From: Pomphorhynchus laevis
Taxonomy: Eukaryota; Acanthocephala; Palaeacanthocephala; Echinorhynchida; Pomphorhynchidae
Assembly: GCA_012934845.2 (NCBI GenBank)
Contig: WNNJ02000983.1
Span: forward strand, 62,001-126,000
Direction of reading: 5' to 3'
Length of the DNA: 64,000 bases
The notes under the pieces are model-generated. The model did no database searches, had not been told where the DNA came from, and saw nothing but the letters and a program-made list of their open reading frames with translations. Both the position numbers and the translations under genes were made by a program. Position 1 is the first letter of the stretch; each line of letters begins with the position of its first letter. Positions 41,131 to 53,101 of the stretch are shown in pieces.

Positions 41131-43720
41131 AGTACGGGCTGTAGCGTTCGCCCAATGCGTACTGCAGCGAATTGCAACGAAAAGGATGTCGCTAGTTCGC
41201 AAGACCTTTAAAGGGAGGCTTCCTATTCGGTAGCAAAGCAAGTTTTGTAAACTCTTCATCGAAGCAGAATACCTTCAATGCAACTTATAGCTGCAAACTC
41301 AATCAATCGCCTATGATTGGAACAAGCGTTATAGAAAATTGATTATAAAAGGAAAGATAACCGCCGGAACGCACATACTAAAAGACAAACCAAAGTTTAC
41401 GGTCCTGTCATCAGAATGCCAAATTAACGAAAAAACCATGAAAACCATGCTTCAGGATTTGCATCCGCCTGCTGTCGAACTTCCCTCCGATATTTTACTA
41501 CCCGCCGGACATAGAAAGTCGAAAGATCATCATACCTGCCAATTTTATACGCTTGACGAAAATGCCATCATCAGAGCATGCAAACAGGCGATGAGAGTGA
41601 GTGGACCATCCGGTCTAGATGCACTTGCGTGGTGACACATGCTGCCTTGATTTCGTACTCAATAAAGCAATCTAGCCAGATTCCTTGCAGGTTTGGCGAT
41701 CCGCATCGCGATCGAGTCGTTCAGTTCAGGGTATCTCGAAGCTTTTACCGTATGCAGACTAATCGCACTAGAAAAGAAAACAGGCGTAATTAAATCAATG
41801 GTATATTTGACACATCTCGACACATCATAAGCCAAGCAATCCTGCGTATAATTTTCACAGACATAGAAGACGTTTGTGAAAAAGTGCAACTTGTCGCAGA
41901 TCAAAAATGCGCCATAGACTACGCCATACACTTGCTCCGTAATGCTTACCTTGAACATCCTGACATATGTTTGATGGCAATCGACGCCTCCAACGCTTTC
42001 AACTCAATTAATCGAGCTGCATCTCTTCTCAATATAAAATACGTTTGTCCATCAATTCATTGCGCTTTACACAATTTATACTAAACTCCAGCACAGCGCA
42101 CCCTAGGTGGTAGCAGTATATACTCGTTGGAAGGATTCACTCAAGGTGACCCCTTCGCAATGGCTGGTTTCTCATTATCATCCCCTCCGCTAATCGACAC
42201 AGTACAACAGTATGTTGGCCGATGATGCCAACTTCGTCGGTTACCCAGATCAATTAAAAAAGTTTGGAAAATTCTAGTCAATGAAGGACCGTAATACGGA
42301 TATCACGTAAACGCGGTAAAATCTCAAATACTCTCAAACAGTCCACTCTGTCAAAATCTGCCATTTCCACAAATCCGCGAAGGATCAGCCAGTTTGCATA
42401 TTCTTGGTCTCCTGTTGGTTCACTTGAGTATGAAAAAGAAACGATCACCCAACATTTAAAAAATTGGAACCTTCTCATCACTCGCCTGACGTCAGTCGCT
42501 AAGATTGATCCGCAAGTCGCTGTTACAGGACTTATCAGGGTCATTTAAACAAAGTAGACGCACGTACTACGAACGTGTCGATGCCAACCGGTATGGCTAG
42601 CTGAATTGTCGGATGCAATAAAATCATGCCTTTTACCAAAGATAACAAGAAACTCATGCTGCGATGAATGGTATACAATTCTGATTTCTCCGCTTAAGCT
42701 AAGCGGTATGATGGTCTTCGACCCGTCATTCATGGCGCCCCTGGACTACGAAGCATCTATATAAATTTGTTCTACGTATGATAACAATCCAGTCGGAAAC
42801 GCCCTACGCAATATACAGAAAACCATGTTCAAGCGAATCGCAACCCGCCGGACCACGGCTTTTCAAGAGCGCATCACGCAATCACACATTCATCATAATC
42901 CTTCACTTAAAAATATTCTATCACACGCATCTAGAGACGGTGCATCTTTCTGGTTAAGCGCTCTGCCTCTAAGACATGAAAACTTTCACCTGACCTCGAA
43001 CGAATTTACTGATGCCATTCTACGCGATATGGTTTAATGCCGAACAACTTGGTCGATAAAAACTGTCCGTGCGGAGCTGAACTCGAGGTCGGACATGCCA
43101 TCTCATGCAGGAAAGGTGGCCTCCCAACCATCAGGCACAATGCTTCTCAAGACATAATTGCTCATGAACTAATTAGTGTGTCACAGCGTGAAATCGAACC
43201 ACAACTATCTCCAGTTCCTGACAACCTTGAATATGACGCGTTAAACTCTTCAAGAGACTATGGGACAAGGATAGACGTGGTAAGGTCAAGTCTTAACGGC
43301 ACACGATATGAGCGGGCATTCTTGGATGTCAGTGTCTTTTCCAATTTTGCTCAATCGTTTTCCAACCGAGCCCTATCGTCCTTGTTCGAGTTCAACGAGA
43401 ACAGGAAGGTTTCGAAATACGAAGAAAGAGTAACAACAGTCGAAAAAGGTTTGTTCGTACCGTTTATCCTATCGCCGTCAGGTGGACTTGGAGATTGCGC
43501 TCGATCTTTATTAAAATCGATCGCTACTGCAAAATCAAGACAGAGCCTAATGAGCTACTATAAGAATTCTGGGTATAGGCTTTATCGCCATGACTTTTTG
43601 GTTTGCGTTTAACCGGATTATTATAGTATAGTTGTTTATTATTTACTATACTACTACTGCCAATTCCTTGTACAACGTCATTCAATCCTAATTGGTACAT
43701 TGAAAAATGATATTTTGACA
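41131..43720 (+). mobile_element. REL-endonuclease LINE, sense copy, decayed
   Basis: Frames give DENAIIRACKQAMRVSGPSG (RT entry), MAIDASNAFNSINRAASLLN (motif A), MLADDANFVGY (ADD box), GASFWLSALPLRHENFHLTS, and the endonuclease at 43037-43612. It belongs to a different subfamily from the antisense copy judging by sequence. Many frame breaks lie in the RT. The tail after 43612 is AT-rich with ACATTTTAACATTTT-type simple repeats. Confidence 0.85.
43037..43612 (+). pseudogene. REL LINE endonuclease with complete C-terminus
   Basis: This 191-residue frame holds CPCGAELEVGHAISC, TIRHNASQDIIAHEL, DYGTRIDVV, YERAFLDVSVFSNFAQSFSN and a C-terminal YEERVTTVEKGLFVPFILSP then SPSGGLGDCARSLLKS. It shows the whole REL domain, including the post-catalytic helix region missing from the antisense copy. 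A stop precedes it, so it is no longer fused to RT. Confidence 0.87.
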
Positions 43721-44060
43721 TTGAAAAAATTTAAAATAAAATAAAAACATGTTAAAAAAATTAAATCAAAACATTTTAACATTTTATTAAATTTTATTTT
43801 CACCATTTTAACATTTTTTTAAATGTTATAAAATGTTAAACATTTTTTAACATTAAAAAATGTTATTTTTGTGAATTTCAGCATTGAAACAGAAGCATTT
43901 TAATACTAACATTGAAAAAAATCTATTTCATACTTGTAGGGTAAACAGACACGCTTACAAAGCAAAGTAGTAAATCAGTAAGTTTAAATTGTCATGGTTG
44001 CAACATCATTACCAGGTACAACATACTCTGATAATCCTGAATATACCACTGGGAGAGATG
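43721..44060. other. AT-rich simple-sequence stretch
   Basis: Repeats of (A)CATTTTAACATTTTT and its complement dominate 43740-43930. No gene. Confidence 0.65.
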
Positions 44061-44082
44061 CTTTAAGGTGGGTCAAGGCACA

Positions 44083-44256
44083 TCAGAAGCCGCAGATAAA
44101 TTTGCCACTCTGATACTTGGACATGCTGGGCGATTTAACCTTCAGTACTGTCCAAACATCACAATCATCAGTGTCACATCCAACTTCCAGCTGGGTAAAG
44201 GAAGAATCAGAATCATACTCCATCTTCTTTGAGCTAGACTTTTTAGGACGTCCCAT
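44083..44256 (-). pseudogene. LINE B-type ORF1 N-terminus (5' fragment)
   Basis: The - strand frame MGRPKKSSSKKMEYDSDSS... continues LEVGCDTDDCDVWTVLKV and ends FICGF before a stop. It matches the ORF1 starts at 8813 (CSTHDCSVRT) and 18132 (GCDNKNCNVWT). Nothing of ORF2 follows, so it is a 5' remnant beside the gypsy fossil. Confidence 0.6.
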
Positions 44257-44479
44257 TGACTATTTAATACTGAATTTCAATACGTAGCTTGTAAGTAGTT
44301 ATAACAAAAGAATTCTTTGTCCCACAATAATTGTATGTTATTGTAGTGTAAACATATACGCTTGTAAAAAGCTATATTGAGTAATATCTACAAAACAAAG
44401 TAGTAAATCAGTAAGTGTAAATAGTTTACATTAAGGGTTAAGATTTACAATGTAAATTGTAAGGTAATTTCATCGCATT

Positions 44480-47400
44480 CTGCCACGTCATAGATAATCA
44501 TGCAGGTAGCTCGGCGCTTTTCGTACTCTAACTGGTCTCTTCGGTCCATTGGCGTCTGCATCGTTGTCGTTGCCATTGAAGAAAGTTCCCTGTGTCTTGC
44601 CATTACCGCTATCGCTCATTATTTCGCTTGTTAGTGTATGTCGGCCGGCTTCCGCTATTGCTTCGACATCGTCCTTACAGGTTATTGGCACGTCTTGCTG
44701 GTTGCCTTCTATTGATGGTTCGTGAATACCTTACATTGTTTGTTCGTTCAGTTCATCCATTGGTGTGTTATTATTGCAGTATTCTTGAGATAACCTTGTA
44801 ATATGGCGATTCAACACTGTTCTATGCTGTCCGTTAGGGTATGAGACTGTTAAATAATAAGGATTTATATTCTCTAGTTTGGCTGGCAGTAAGTTAGGAC
44901 AATGTTTGGATGTTCGGTTGTGGTATTTCACTAACACGGACTGTGCATGCGTCAGCCATTGCGGTAGTTGGTTTTGTTAAAGGCATTGTCGGCGGTATCT
45001 GAAAATCCTATTGTGTGGACATTCGTTAGTGACTGTGCATAGTAAGCTACGACTGCAGTTGCGGGCGTGTTGTAGGACTTTCTCCCTGTCTTTTATTCCA
45101 AGATTGAGGGTGCGTAGTGCTAGACGTATCGTAGTCCAAATTTGGCCGACAAGTCGTTTTGCTTGTCCGTTTCCTCTTGGATTGAATTGAGACGAATGAC
45201 TTTAGGATATGTTCCGAGATAGTAAGTATTGTTTCAGCTCTGCTGACTTGAAGCAATTTGCGTTATTAGAATGTATAAACTCCGTGGTGCCGAACGTCGA
45301 AAATAGCAGTTCAAGCTTCTTAATCACTGTTTGTGAACTTATGTCTTTGCAGGGGAAGCCGAATGGAAAACCACTGTATTCGTCGACCACGACCAAGAGG
45401 TAAGGATTTCTCTGTGTTGATGTTGGCAAAGGACCTTTGATGTTCATGGATAGCCGCTCAAATGAACGAGTCGACTTTATAATATGGGATCCCTCTAGAT
45501 GCGGATAGTGGGGTTTTATCTCTGAACAAACTGATCAGTTATTGCAAGTTAGTCTTACGTCGTCGCATGAAAACGGTAGATTGTTTTTTAGTACATATGC
45601 TGTTAAGCGTCGTATAACGGGATGGCGCAAATCAACGTGTAGTTGTTTAAGAGAGGCTTAATCAGACCCTGCTGCGCAGACTCGCGTTTAAGTATCGGCA
45701 ACGTGGTTTTATTTGCTAGGTCTGCATATAATCTTAAATTCGAACTCTGATAGTTCGAGGCGCCATCTATTAATCTTCTCATTTTTGATTTGGCTCTTGC
45801 TCTTGTTGTTTAGCATGAACGATACGGACCTTTGATCAGTAATAATCGTAAAAGGGCATCCGATAAGGCGGTATCTCCTGTTTCGAAGTGACTCTACAAT
45901 GGCATGCGCTTCTTTCTCAATTGCCTAGTTTCGCGACTCCGGGTTGGTCAACGACCGAGAGAAAAAGGCTACGGGTATTTCTTCTTGGCTAAGAGATGCG
46001 GCTATGGTTGTCGCAGATGCGTCAGTTTCGACAGTTAATGGCTTATTGTTGTCAATGTGATATAGTGCGGCTTCCATTATGTCCGATTTTATGCCTTTGA
46101 ACGCTGTGATTGCCTCATCATTCATGAGGAACTGTAAAACGTTAATTTTTGCCATTTTGGGTGAAACGTTTGCTATCCAATTCGCATAGTAAGCAAACAT
46201 ACCTTGCACTCGTTTAAGTTCAGACTGACATGATGAAATTGGCAAGGATTTCAGAGGCTCAAATCGTTCCGGTCTGGTTTGAAGCTACCATTTCTTATCT
46301 GATATCCGAGAATGTTGATTTCTTCTCCTCAGAATTTGCATTTTCCATTGTTGAACTTTAAGTTTAATGATGTACAGACTGAAATAAATCGATCTACATT
46401 TCGGTCATGCTCCTCCCTTGTGCGTCCACATATAGTGATGTCATCTAAGTAGACGTATGTTTCGGTCAAATCATTGTCCGCGATTATTTTATTCAAAATT
46501 CTTTGAAAACATGCTACCGCGTTCGTTAAACCAAAAGGAATCCTGGTAAATTAATAAAGTTTGCCGCCTGATTCGAACGCCGTATATTGACGATCGGATG
46601 GGTGGATTTCGACTTGGTGATAGGCGGATTCAAGATCAATAGTTGAGAAGAATTTGTATTGAGATATTTCGTGATCAGGTTATCAATGTTTGGAAGTGGA
46701 TATCCGTTGAGATGTGTATATTGGTTTATTGTCTTGGAATAGTCCACAACTATTCGTTTCTTTCTTCGCTGGTTAGTCGTCACGAATGCATGTGCTCGCC
46801 AAGGCGATGTGCTCGGCTAAATTATGTGTTCCCGCAGAAGTTTGTCTATCTCATTACGAATGAACGCATAATTCTTGCGTGTGTGTTTTCGAGATTTTGT
46901 AAAAATATGTGTACAGTTCTCTTTTAGGTGCTCAAATAGCTTTGGAGGTTTAACAATGTTCATTACTCTCAATGAAATTGGTTCTTCTTGATCGTGGAAT
47001 CGAAATGGGATGTTGGAATTTCTCTTCATAAAGTCGATACCAAGAATGATGTCTGAACAAAGATCGTAAGAATCAGTAGTTTTACATACGAAATAGCTTT
47101 CCTTGCATACGAATGTCGACTGTTATCGAACCATTTGAAGTTACCTGGATTCCGGAGGATGCCATTGATATTTTGGATTGCAGACGCCACACTTTCACAT
47201 TTAATCGTGTTATGTGATTCGAGCTTACAAAGTTCAATGTGCTCCCGGTGTCAAATAAAGCGTTTAGGCAAATGCCGTTTACAAATATCTTTTGCGTAGC
47301 AATGCTGCCGCTTGATCCGCGAAGCCCGCCGTTACTGAACAGGACACTTATTGCATACCGAATTTCGTGCGGGACAATGTTTCCTTGTATGCTTGACTTT

Positions 47401-47560
47401 TCCACCGGAGAAGTAGCATTTCCATGTACTTGATTTCTCAGTTGCTACGACTTGCTCGGCATTTGTGGCTGTTGAGTTGTGGTTGGGGTGTACCGTTTCC
47501 TCAACGGATTCATTCTGTACTGCAGATGCAAGCCGCTCAGCATTTCATCGATTCGAGCAC
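44480..47560 (-). mobile_element. Ty3/gypsy LTR retrotransposon fossil 1, broken
   Basis: Parts in order on the - strand are an aspartic protease region (about 47400-47090), reverse transcriptase (about 47030-46250), RNase H (46245-45925), integrase core (about 45500-45200) and a C-terminal region (44940-44490). Flanking LTRs were not recognised. It is an old, degraded copy with at least half a dozen breaks. Confidence 0.85.
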
Positions 47561-47650
47561 GGACATCAAATCCATTCGCAGATAACCAGTTGTTGATCCG
47601 CTACGGATTGCTGAGGATTTAATGTTTAGAGCTTAAAATTTAATATTTAA

Positions 47651-47698
47651 TGATACTATTAGGGCCCATTTGCGGGTAAAGGGGCCCTAATAATATCA
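47651..47698. repeat. 17-bp inverted repeat hairpin
   Basis: TGATACTATTAGGGCCC and GGGCCCTAATAATATCA pair with one mismatch around ATTTGCGGGTAAAG. A related half (AAGGGCCCATTTACGGGTAA) occurs at about 52472-52491 without the second arm. Confidence 0.85.
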
Positions 47699-47699
47699 C

Positions 47700-48467
47700 T
47701 ATTTTTGATATAAAAATAAAAAATACGATATCCTATTTAGTGAAAATTTGTGATGTATCATCGCATTCTAAGGTATAAAAATGATATACGAGCAAGAAAC
47801 TAGTTTTTATCCACTTAAGTATATAAATTTTAATACATTTCTGTCGTTACTCAAGTGCAGATATGTCAGGATATCTTGTGATATATTCGATATATAATAA
47901 TCACTTCGTTTCTAATTGTGTCACATGAATTTCTTAGATTAAATACTTCTTATTTGCGATACTAATTTATAACTTATCTGTATTATGGCGCCTTTCAAAC
48001 ATATAACAAATTGGATTTAAAATTTTATACCGAATTTCCAACGAAAAAGCTAGATTTGGTTTTCAGATGTTTTCCGCAACTGTGAGTATTTGAAACTCCA
48101 AATGTTCCTTCCATTTTAAAATCTGACTTTTAATAAATAATCGTTTATATTGTTAAACTTTTTCTCATATTTCAAAAATAAATAATTCAATAAATGAGTG
48201 TAATTTAATGAATGTAATTTAATGAATGCACTCATTTAATGAAATTTACATTAAATGAGTGTTCTTCATTTAATGGAAGGAATTGGTTCATAATTTAAAC
48301 AATTTGCTTATAATGTAAAGAATTAGTTTTTGTAAAAAATATTTAGCAAAATGGAACTAATAAACTGAACTATAATCCCTTAATGATTGAATTTTATCAA
48401 ATTTGGATAATTATCTTACTAACTTAACTTATAAACTGAAGAAACTTTAATAAACTTAAACTGGAGT
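47700..48467. other. AT-rich intergenic stretch with a hairpin
   Basis: CACTCATTTAATG (48229-48241) and CATTAAATGAGTG (48249-48261) form a perfect 13-bp inverted repeat. TTTAATGAATG tandem pieces lie beside it. No gene. Confidence 0.65.
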
Positions 48468-48696
48468 TTAGAATCTAAATTTTGTGAAGAAGCAAAACTT
48501 CTTGCCTGCCATTAAGCGTTCCTGTATTTTTGAACGAACTTTATCCTTCGCTTTGCGTTTTAATTCCTTATCTCTTAAAGCTTCCTTGTTGACCTTTTTC
48601 GTGTTGAATTTGCTATCGATAACGTATCTCGTGGACAAGAGATGTGTATAATTTGCAACCTTTACGAATTGCCTCATTCTAAGCATCTTCCTTTGG
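48468..48696 (-). CDS. RPL27: Ribosomal protein eL27 (RPL27), C-terminal exon
   Basis: The - strand reads RMRQFVKVANYTHLLSTRYV, VNKEALRDKELKRKAKDKVR and IQERLMAGKKFCFFTKFRF then stop. It matches the last 70 residues of eL27 (SFVKV.NY.HL.PTRY...KFEERYKTGKNKWFF.KLRF). eL27 is a 60S subunit protein of about 136 residues, so half is missing. The exon probably begins near 48696 at an AG. Upstream exons were not found in the rest of the window, so they lie outside, are too diverged, or this is a partial copy. Confidence 0.85.
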
Positions 48697-48719
48697 TTAC
48701 TTTACTTATATAAAGTTAG

Positions 48720-49640
48720 TTCTCTATATAATGATATTGTTTGACTGGGAACACATCATTAGCATGCATTTGTCCATGTTCTGTGTTAAGTCGATGAAAA
48801 TAGAATAGTAACTTAACAAAAACTGCTATTAATATTGAACATATCTTATTTATAAAATGTATTAAACAATGCGCTAGGATACGAAATTTATTAAAATGTA
48901 TTAAACTATGCGCTAGGATTAAAATTATCAAAATGGTAATGCTAAACATTAGCAAAATGATCAAAAGCAAGACATATGAAGATTGAATAAAATCATTAAT
49001 TTTTGATTAAATTAAAATTTTAGAGTGAACATTTTTTAAAATTTTATCACAAAATATTAATTTGAGTAATAAAATTAATTTAATATTAATTTAATATTAA
49101 TTTTATAGTAAATATTGTACTTTTTGATAGAATAATAAATTACATTAAAAAATGAAATTTCATAACTTCAAATGCAAATTATTCATGTATTGTCTCTACG
49201 GAAGAATTCTACTGAAATTCTTCTACTGAAGTATTTTATGTTTGTCTAAAAAGCGTAATCTTAATTATCTTAATTATTATCGATTTATTATCTTGGACAT
49301 TAAAGTTTGGTATACGTAACATGACGGCAAGAATTATAAGAACACCACAATTTCGTTACATGTGATGCCTTAATGAAACGAGTTCTTAAGAAGATAAAAA
49401 ATACCTTTTAAAAATCACTGGGAAATTAGTAAAAGTAACAAAGAGCGTAATCTTAAAAATTAATCTTATTATCGATTTAATATTTGTTATCGATGCGTTC
49501 AATAATTAAATTTTATTTTATTTTTTATTTGACCTGTTTTTAAGTAAAGCAAAAGTTTATAGTTTATTCTGAACGTGTTTGATTATGACAAGAGATATCA
49601 TTTTACGGCAACTGTCAAGAATTGGTATATTATTAATATT
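48720..49640. other. AT-rich stretch upstream of the RPL27 exon
   Basis: A tandem pair AAAATGTATTAAAC(A/T)ATGCG, each followed by CTAGGAT, lies at about 48855-48920. No N-terminal RPL27 exon is visible. Otherwise unremarkable. Confidence 0.6.
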
Positions 49641-49682
49641 CACAGGTAAAAAATAAAACAACTTGAATACTCAATTACAAAC

Positions 49683-49894
49683 ATGTTGTAGACTATGTGG
49701 GATGTTTACCCACAACTAATTCAATTGGTATTTCAAACTCAATTAGCATTAACCCAAATGCTGAACTTGACAAAGATTCAATAATGAATTTGGCTTCACA
49801 TCTTAATATTCCATATCGTATTTCAAAGTCAGAAGCAATTCAGTTAATTCAATATAATAGGATGAAAGAAATAATTGATGAGATAGGAAGATAA
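49683..49894 (+). CDS. Unrecognised short ORF, possible terminal exon
   Basis: An open frame reads HVVDYVGCLPTTNSIGISNS then ASHLNIPYRISKSEAIQLIQ and ends KEIIDEIGR at 49894. Composition looks protein-like rather than random AT sequence, and an AG at 49690 could be an acceptor. No methionine start lies in frame and I do not recognise the family. Confidence 0.3.
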
Positions 49895-50214
49895 ACTAAT
49901 AACGAAATCCAATCAATGTCAAATAACGAGATTACATCAATGTCATTTAATAATATTTTGATTTCAAAAATTTGTTAGATTGGAGTGGGTTAGTTAACTA
50001 CACGTTTTTATGATTTTTATTATCGGATTAAGTGTTAGTTAACCATTCAAATCTACGTCCACTTATAATTAATGATGTTTCTGCTATACGATCGGTATCA
50101 ATTTGGAGATTTATCTTTATATAACATTTACGATTATATAGAAATTTTGATATTTTATTTTGCATAACAACTAATTCTCCCTCTACATGAGAAGTGGCTG
50201 TTAAAGCATTTCTG

Positions 50215-52290
50215 TACTGAGCAGTCGCGCCAATAACTATCAACCTCGCATGACCTACTCCGTTGACGGCTGGAGGAAGATAAGCTGCTAAAGAGTATAT
50301 TTTACTTTGATTTAACCAGATTGGCTCTCTTTTAGGCGGCTATCGGACTCTTCTCTGTTTTAAGAATTAAGAGTTTAATTCGATTAATTATTACCTCACT
50401 TAGCCAGCTACCGTTATTATTTCGACTGCCTATAAAGGTCACATTTCCAATCTAACTCCTAGAAAACTTAAGATCCTAGCAAACATGTTACACCTTTTCA
50501 ATCTCTCTGTATCCTTCAGACCAGCTCTCGAAAGAATATTGGAATTCTAGGTATAGGATTTAGCCGAGCAAAGATAGGGCGAGCATTGCTCTCCTTAACC
50601 CTTCCCAATCTTCCTTTTGGAATATATACAAGAACGAGAAATTTGTTAGCTGGAGGGCGAGGGCACCGGGTTGGATTGAGAAAAAAATTATTTTGAGTGG
50701 CAATGCGTTCCAACGGCGCGCTTACAGGCCCACTAATAATAAAAATTATCAAACTGATAAAAATAATAATCCCGCAGACTAATTCTGTCTTCGTTCAGTC
50801 CGTTCGTTCATTCTGTTCGTTTAGTTCGATGAACTGAACGAACAAAATAAAGTTTGAAGAAATAAAGGTTGAAGCGTTGATAAAATTTTGAAGAGTCACT
50901 ATCGCTACACAATTATGGAGCAACGCCTTCTCCCGAACTTGGGTGAGCTTCAGAAGTAGGGAATTCTCTGTTACATATATCCTGAATTCCTAGGTTCCGT
51001 TTTCAGGATCCCACAACACCCGCGCGCCACTCTCCACTCGCGTCTGTCAGCTTTTGACATACAGTCATAGAAAGGAGGTCGCTATCACAATGCTATTAGC
51101 CACACCATCCGATATTGAAGAAATTTACGCCAGGCCAGTTGACGGTTGTTTTTATCAAAAAAGTAATCCGATATCATGTTCTAAAGATCTGCGGCACATT
51201 TCGATTCCAAATTTCCTCATATCCATTTACGAAAAAGCGCTTGCGTGTAAAATCTGTGATCATTTAAGTAGACGCAATTTTATCACATCCGATTTTTCTG
51301 GGTTTGTAAAATTCGTTCGATCTATTAAGCAATAAGTGAAGTACATCGGTTTTGCCAAGATAAGAGGCATGAGCTTAATGTGACTGTATTTATTGACTTT
51401 TTGGCTTCATTTAAACGCATCTATAGTTCTATATTTCGTTTGATATCACTTATCTCATGTTCCTCGTGTTGCCTGTAAGAATTTTTAAAAGGGGGAATAT
51501 GGATAAATAAATATAATATAAATAATATAAATAATATGATATTTATAGATATAAATAATGTCAGCGATTATTTTACCAAGATAATCCTGATGCATGTCAG
51601 TTCTATCCAATTACATGTGTACATTAAGGCTCCCTACTCTCTCCTATTTTATTTCTTACTGTCTCCATCGTTCTCTTTAAATATTTTCGATGTAATCAGC
51701 ATTTTGTGGTTTAAGCTGATGTCAGCACAGCCCTTTTCTCTGGGCGCAGATCCAAATATGTAGTATCAAACATCAGCTGTTTCTTCATAATATTAAAAGC
51801 ACAGTTATCCCTTATAATCTTAACTCTTTCAAATCACATGTGGTGGTTTTTCATGGTGCCCCTATGACAAAGAAAAGCTTAAGAGACTAACAATTTCATC
51901 TATTTCTTCCATTATGAATAATCAACCACTACTAGTATTCACACATCGAGTAAGATACCTGGAGTTTAGCATTACGGTCAAATGGACTTCCGGATTAGAT
52001 TTGAATAATCTCAAGACTGTCTCGAAAAGAGCTAGATGGCTCTGAAACGGGCTCAGTGTCTTTCATTAAGAGTGAGTACCATTGCGCCTTTGGTGTATCT
52101 AGCCAATCTCGGAACTTGTTTACTTTTTAAATGACGTCCACAGAGCAAACACTAAGATTTCTTAAGCTTCTCATGTCGAGACTACCTGCCATCATGCGTA
52201 CCGATTGGGCCTTAGGTGTATGAAATACCCTAAGTGGCTCAATCGTAAAGTGACAAGTTGGTATTAGCTGGTGGAAACTAAACCCACTCG
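50215..52290 (+). mobile_element. LINE family A, copy 3 (endonuclease end to 3' end), decayed
   Basis: GAGCAGTCGCGCCAA at 50219 matches GAGCAGTCGCGCAAG at 1735, and similarity continues through GGTTGGATTGAG, the segment starting HRKEVAITMLLATPSDIEE (51066), SIYEKALACKICDHLSRRNF, and a poor RT core. It ends like copy 1 with an AAGTGGCTCAATC segment. It is more decayed than copy 1 and contains the insert at 50686-50873. Confidence 0.78.
50686..50873 (-). mobile_element. Short insert with a LINE B-like 3' tail (SINE-like)
   Basis: Copy 1 of LINE A reads straight from GGTTGGATAGG to TTGATAAAGTTT (2182-2210); here about 185 bp intervene. Read on the - strand the insert ends GTAAGCGCGCCGTTGGAACG then CATTGCCACTCAAAATAAT, clearly related to the LINE B end (GTAAGCGTGC...GCATTTGCCACGTT). 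Its 5' body (GTTCGTTCAGTTC repeats) is not LINE B coding sequence. Confidence 0.6.
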
Positions 52291-52545
52291 CGGTCATTAT
52301 TCGTACATAGATTGTATACGAACCCTACGATCAAGGATCTCAACATTAATAACAAAGACTGTTTCAATGTCAATAAGGATGAAATCTTGGGCATGTCGGA
52401 AAACAGACATGAAACAATAAATGATCACACAAAATCACATATAACGTTCTAAGTCTAATTATGATAACAATATAAGGGCCCATTTACGGGTAACTGGCGT
52501 AAATTGTAGCTTTCTGATACCAAAAATAAATTTTGTTAAAAAAAA

Positions 52546-52890
52546 TCAAATCAGCTAACTGAGTCTACGTATTTAATATAATTATAACATTAAAAAATAA
52601 AATAATAATGCTAAATCAAAATTTAATAATTAAATAATAAAATAAATAATTGTTTTTAGATTTTTATAATTTAAATCAAGTTAAAATAAAAAAATCTATA
52701 TTAGAATCTAATATTAGAATCAGGTTCGGCTCCAATTCAGACTTATTAGATTTCGGACATCACTCATCAAACCAGCATTGAAGAAATAGAATGAAAGTAT
52801 ATTTATTTAAAAAAGAATTTTTATAACCTGCTATTTTTGATAACTGATTAATAAATAACACACGATGTATCAGAATAAGGATAATGTAAT
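52546..52890 (-). repeat. Family D repeat, copy 3 (5'-truncated, interrupted)
   Basis: On the - strand it ends CAGTTAGCTGATTTGA at 52546 and runs back to a TTATTCTGATACATCG segment near 52870. The pseudoknot end is missing and about 120 bp of other sequence sits near 52700-52830. Confidence 0.55.
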
Positions 52891-52903
52891 CTATATATAT
52901 AAA

Positions 52904-53035
52904 TCAAATCAGCTAATTGAGTCTGTGTATTTTATACATAAATTAAAAATTATGATAAATAATAAATAATAATTATATGAGATAATTTATATAATTATTT
53001 ATATTATTTAGATAATGATGAGGAATATACTATGA
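52904..53035 (-). repeat. Family D repeat, copy 4 (fragment)
   Basis: The conserved end CAATTAGCTGATTTGA lies at 52904-52920 on the - strand. The body is AT-rich and diverged; the upstream limit is uncertain. Confidence 0.5.
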
Positions 53036-53101
53036 CAAGGTATCGTATATTAGAACAAAGGAAAAAGGAAACTGAAACGTCAGTTTCCCTTTTTTGAAAC
53101 G

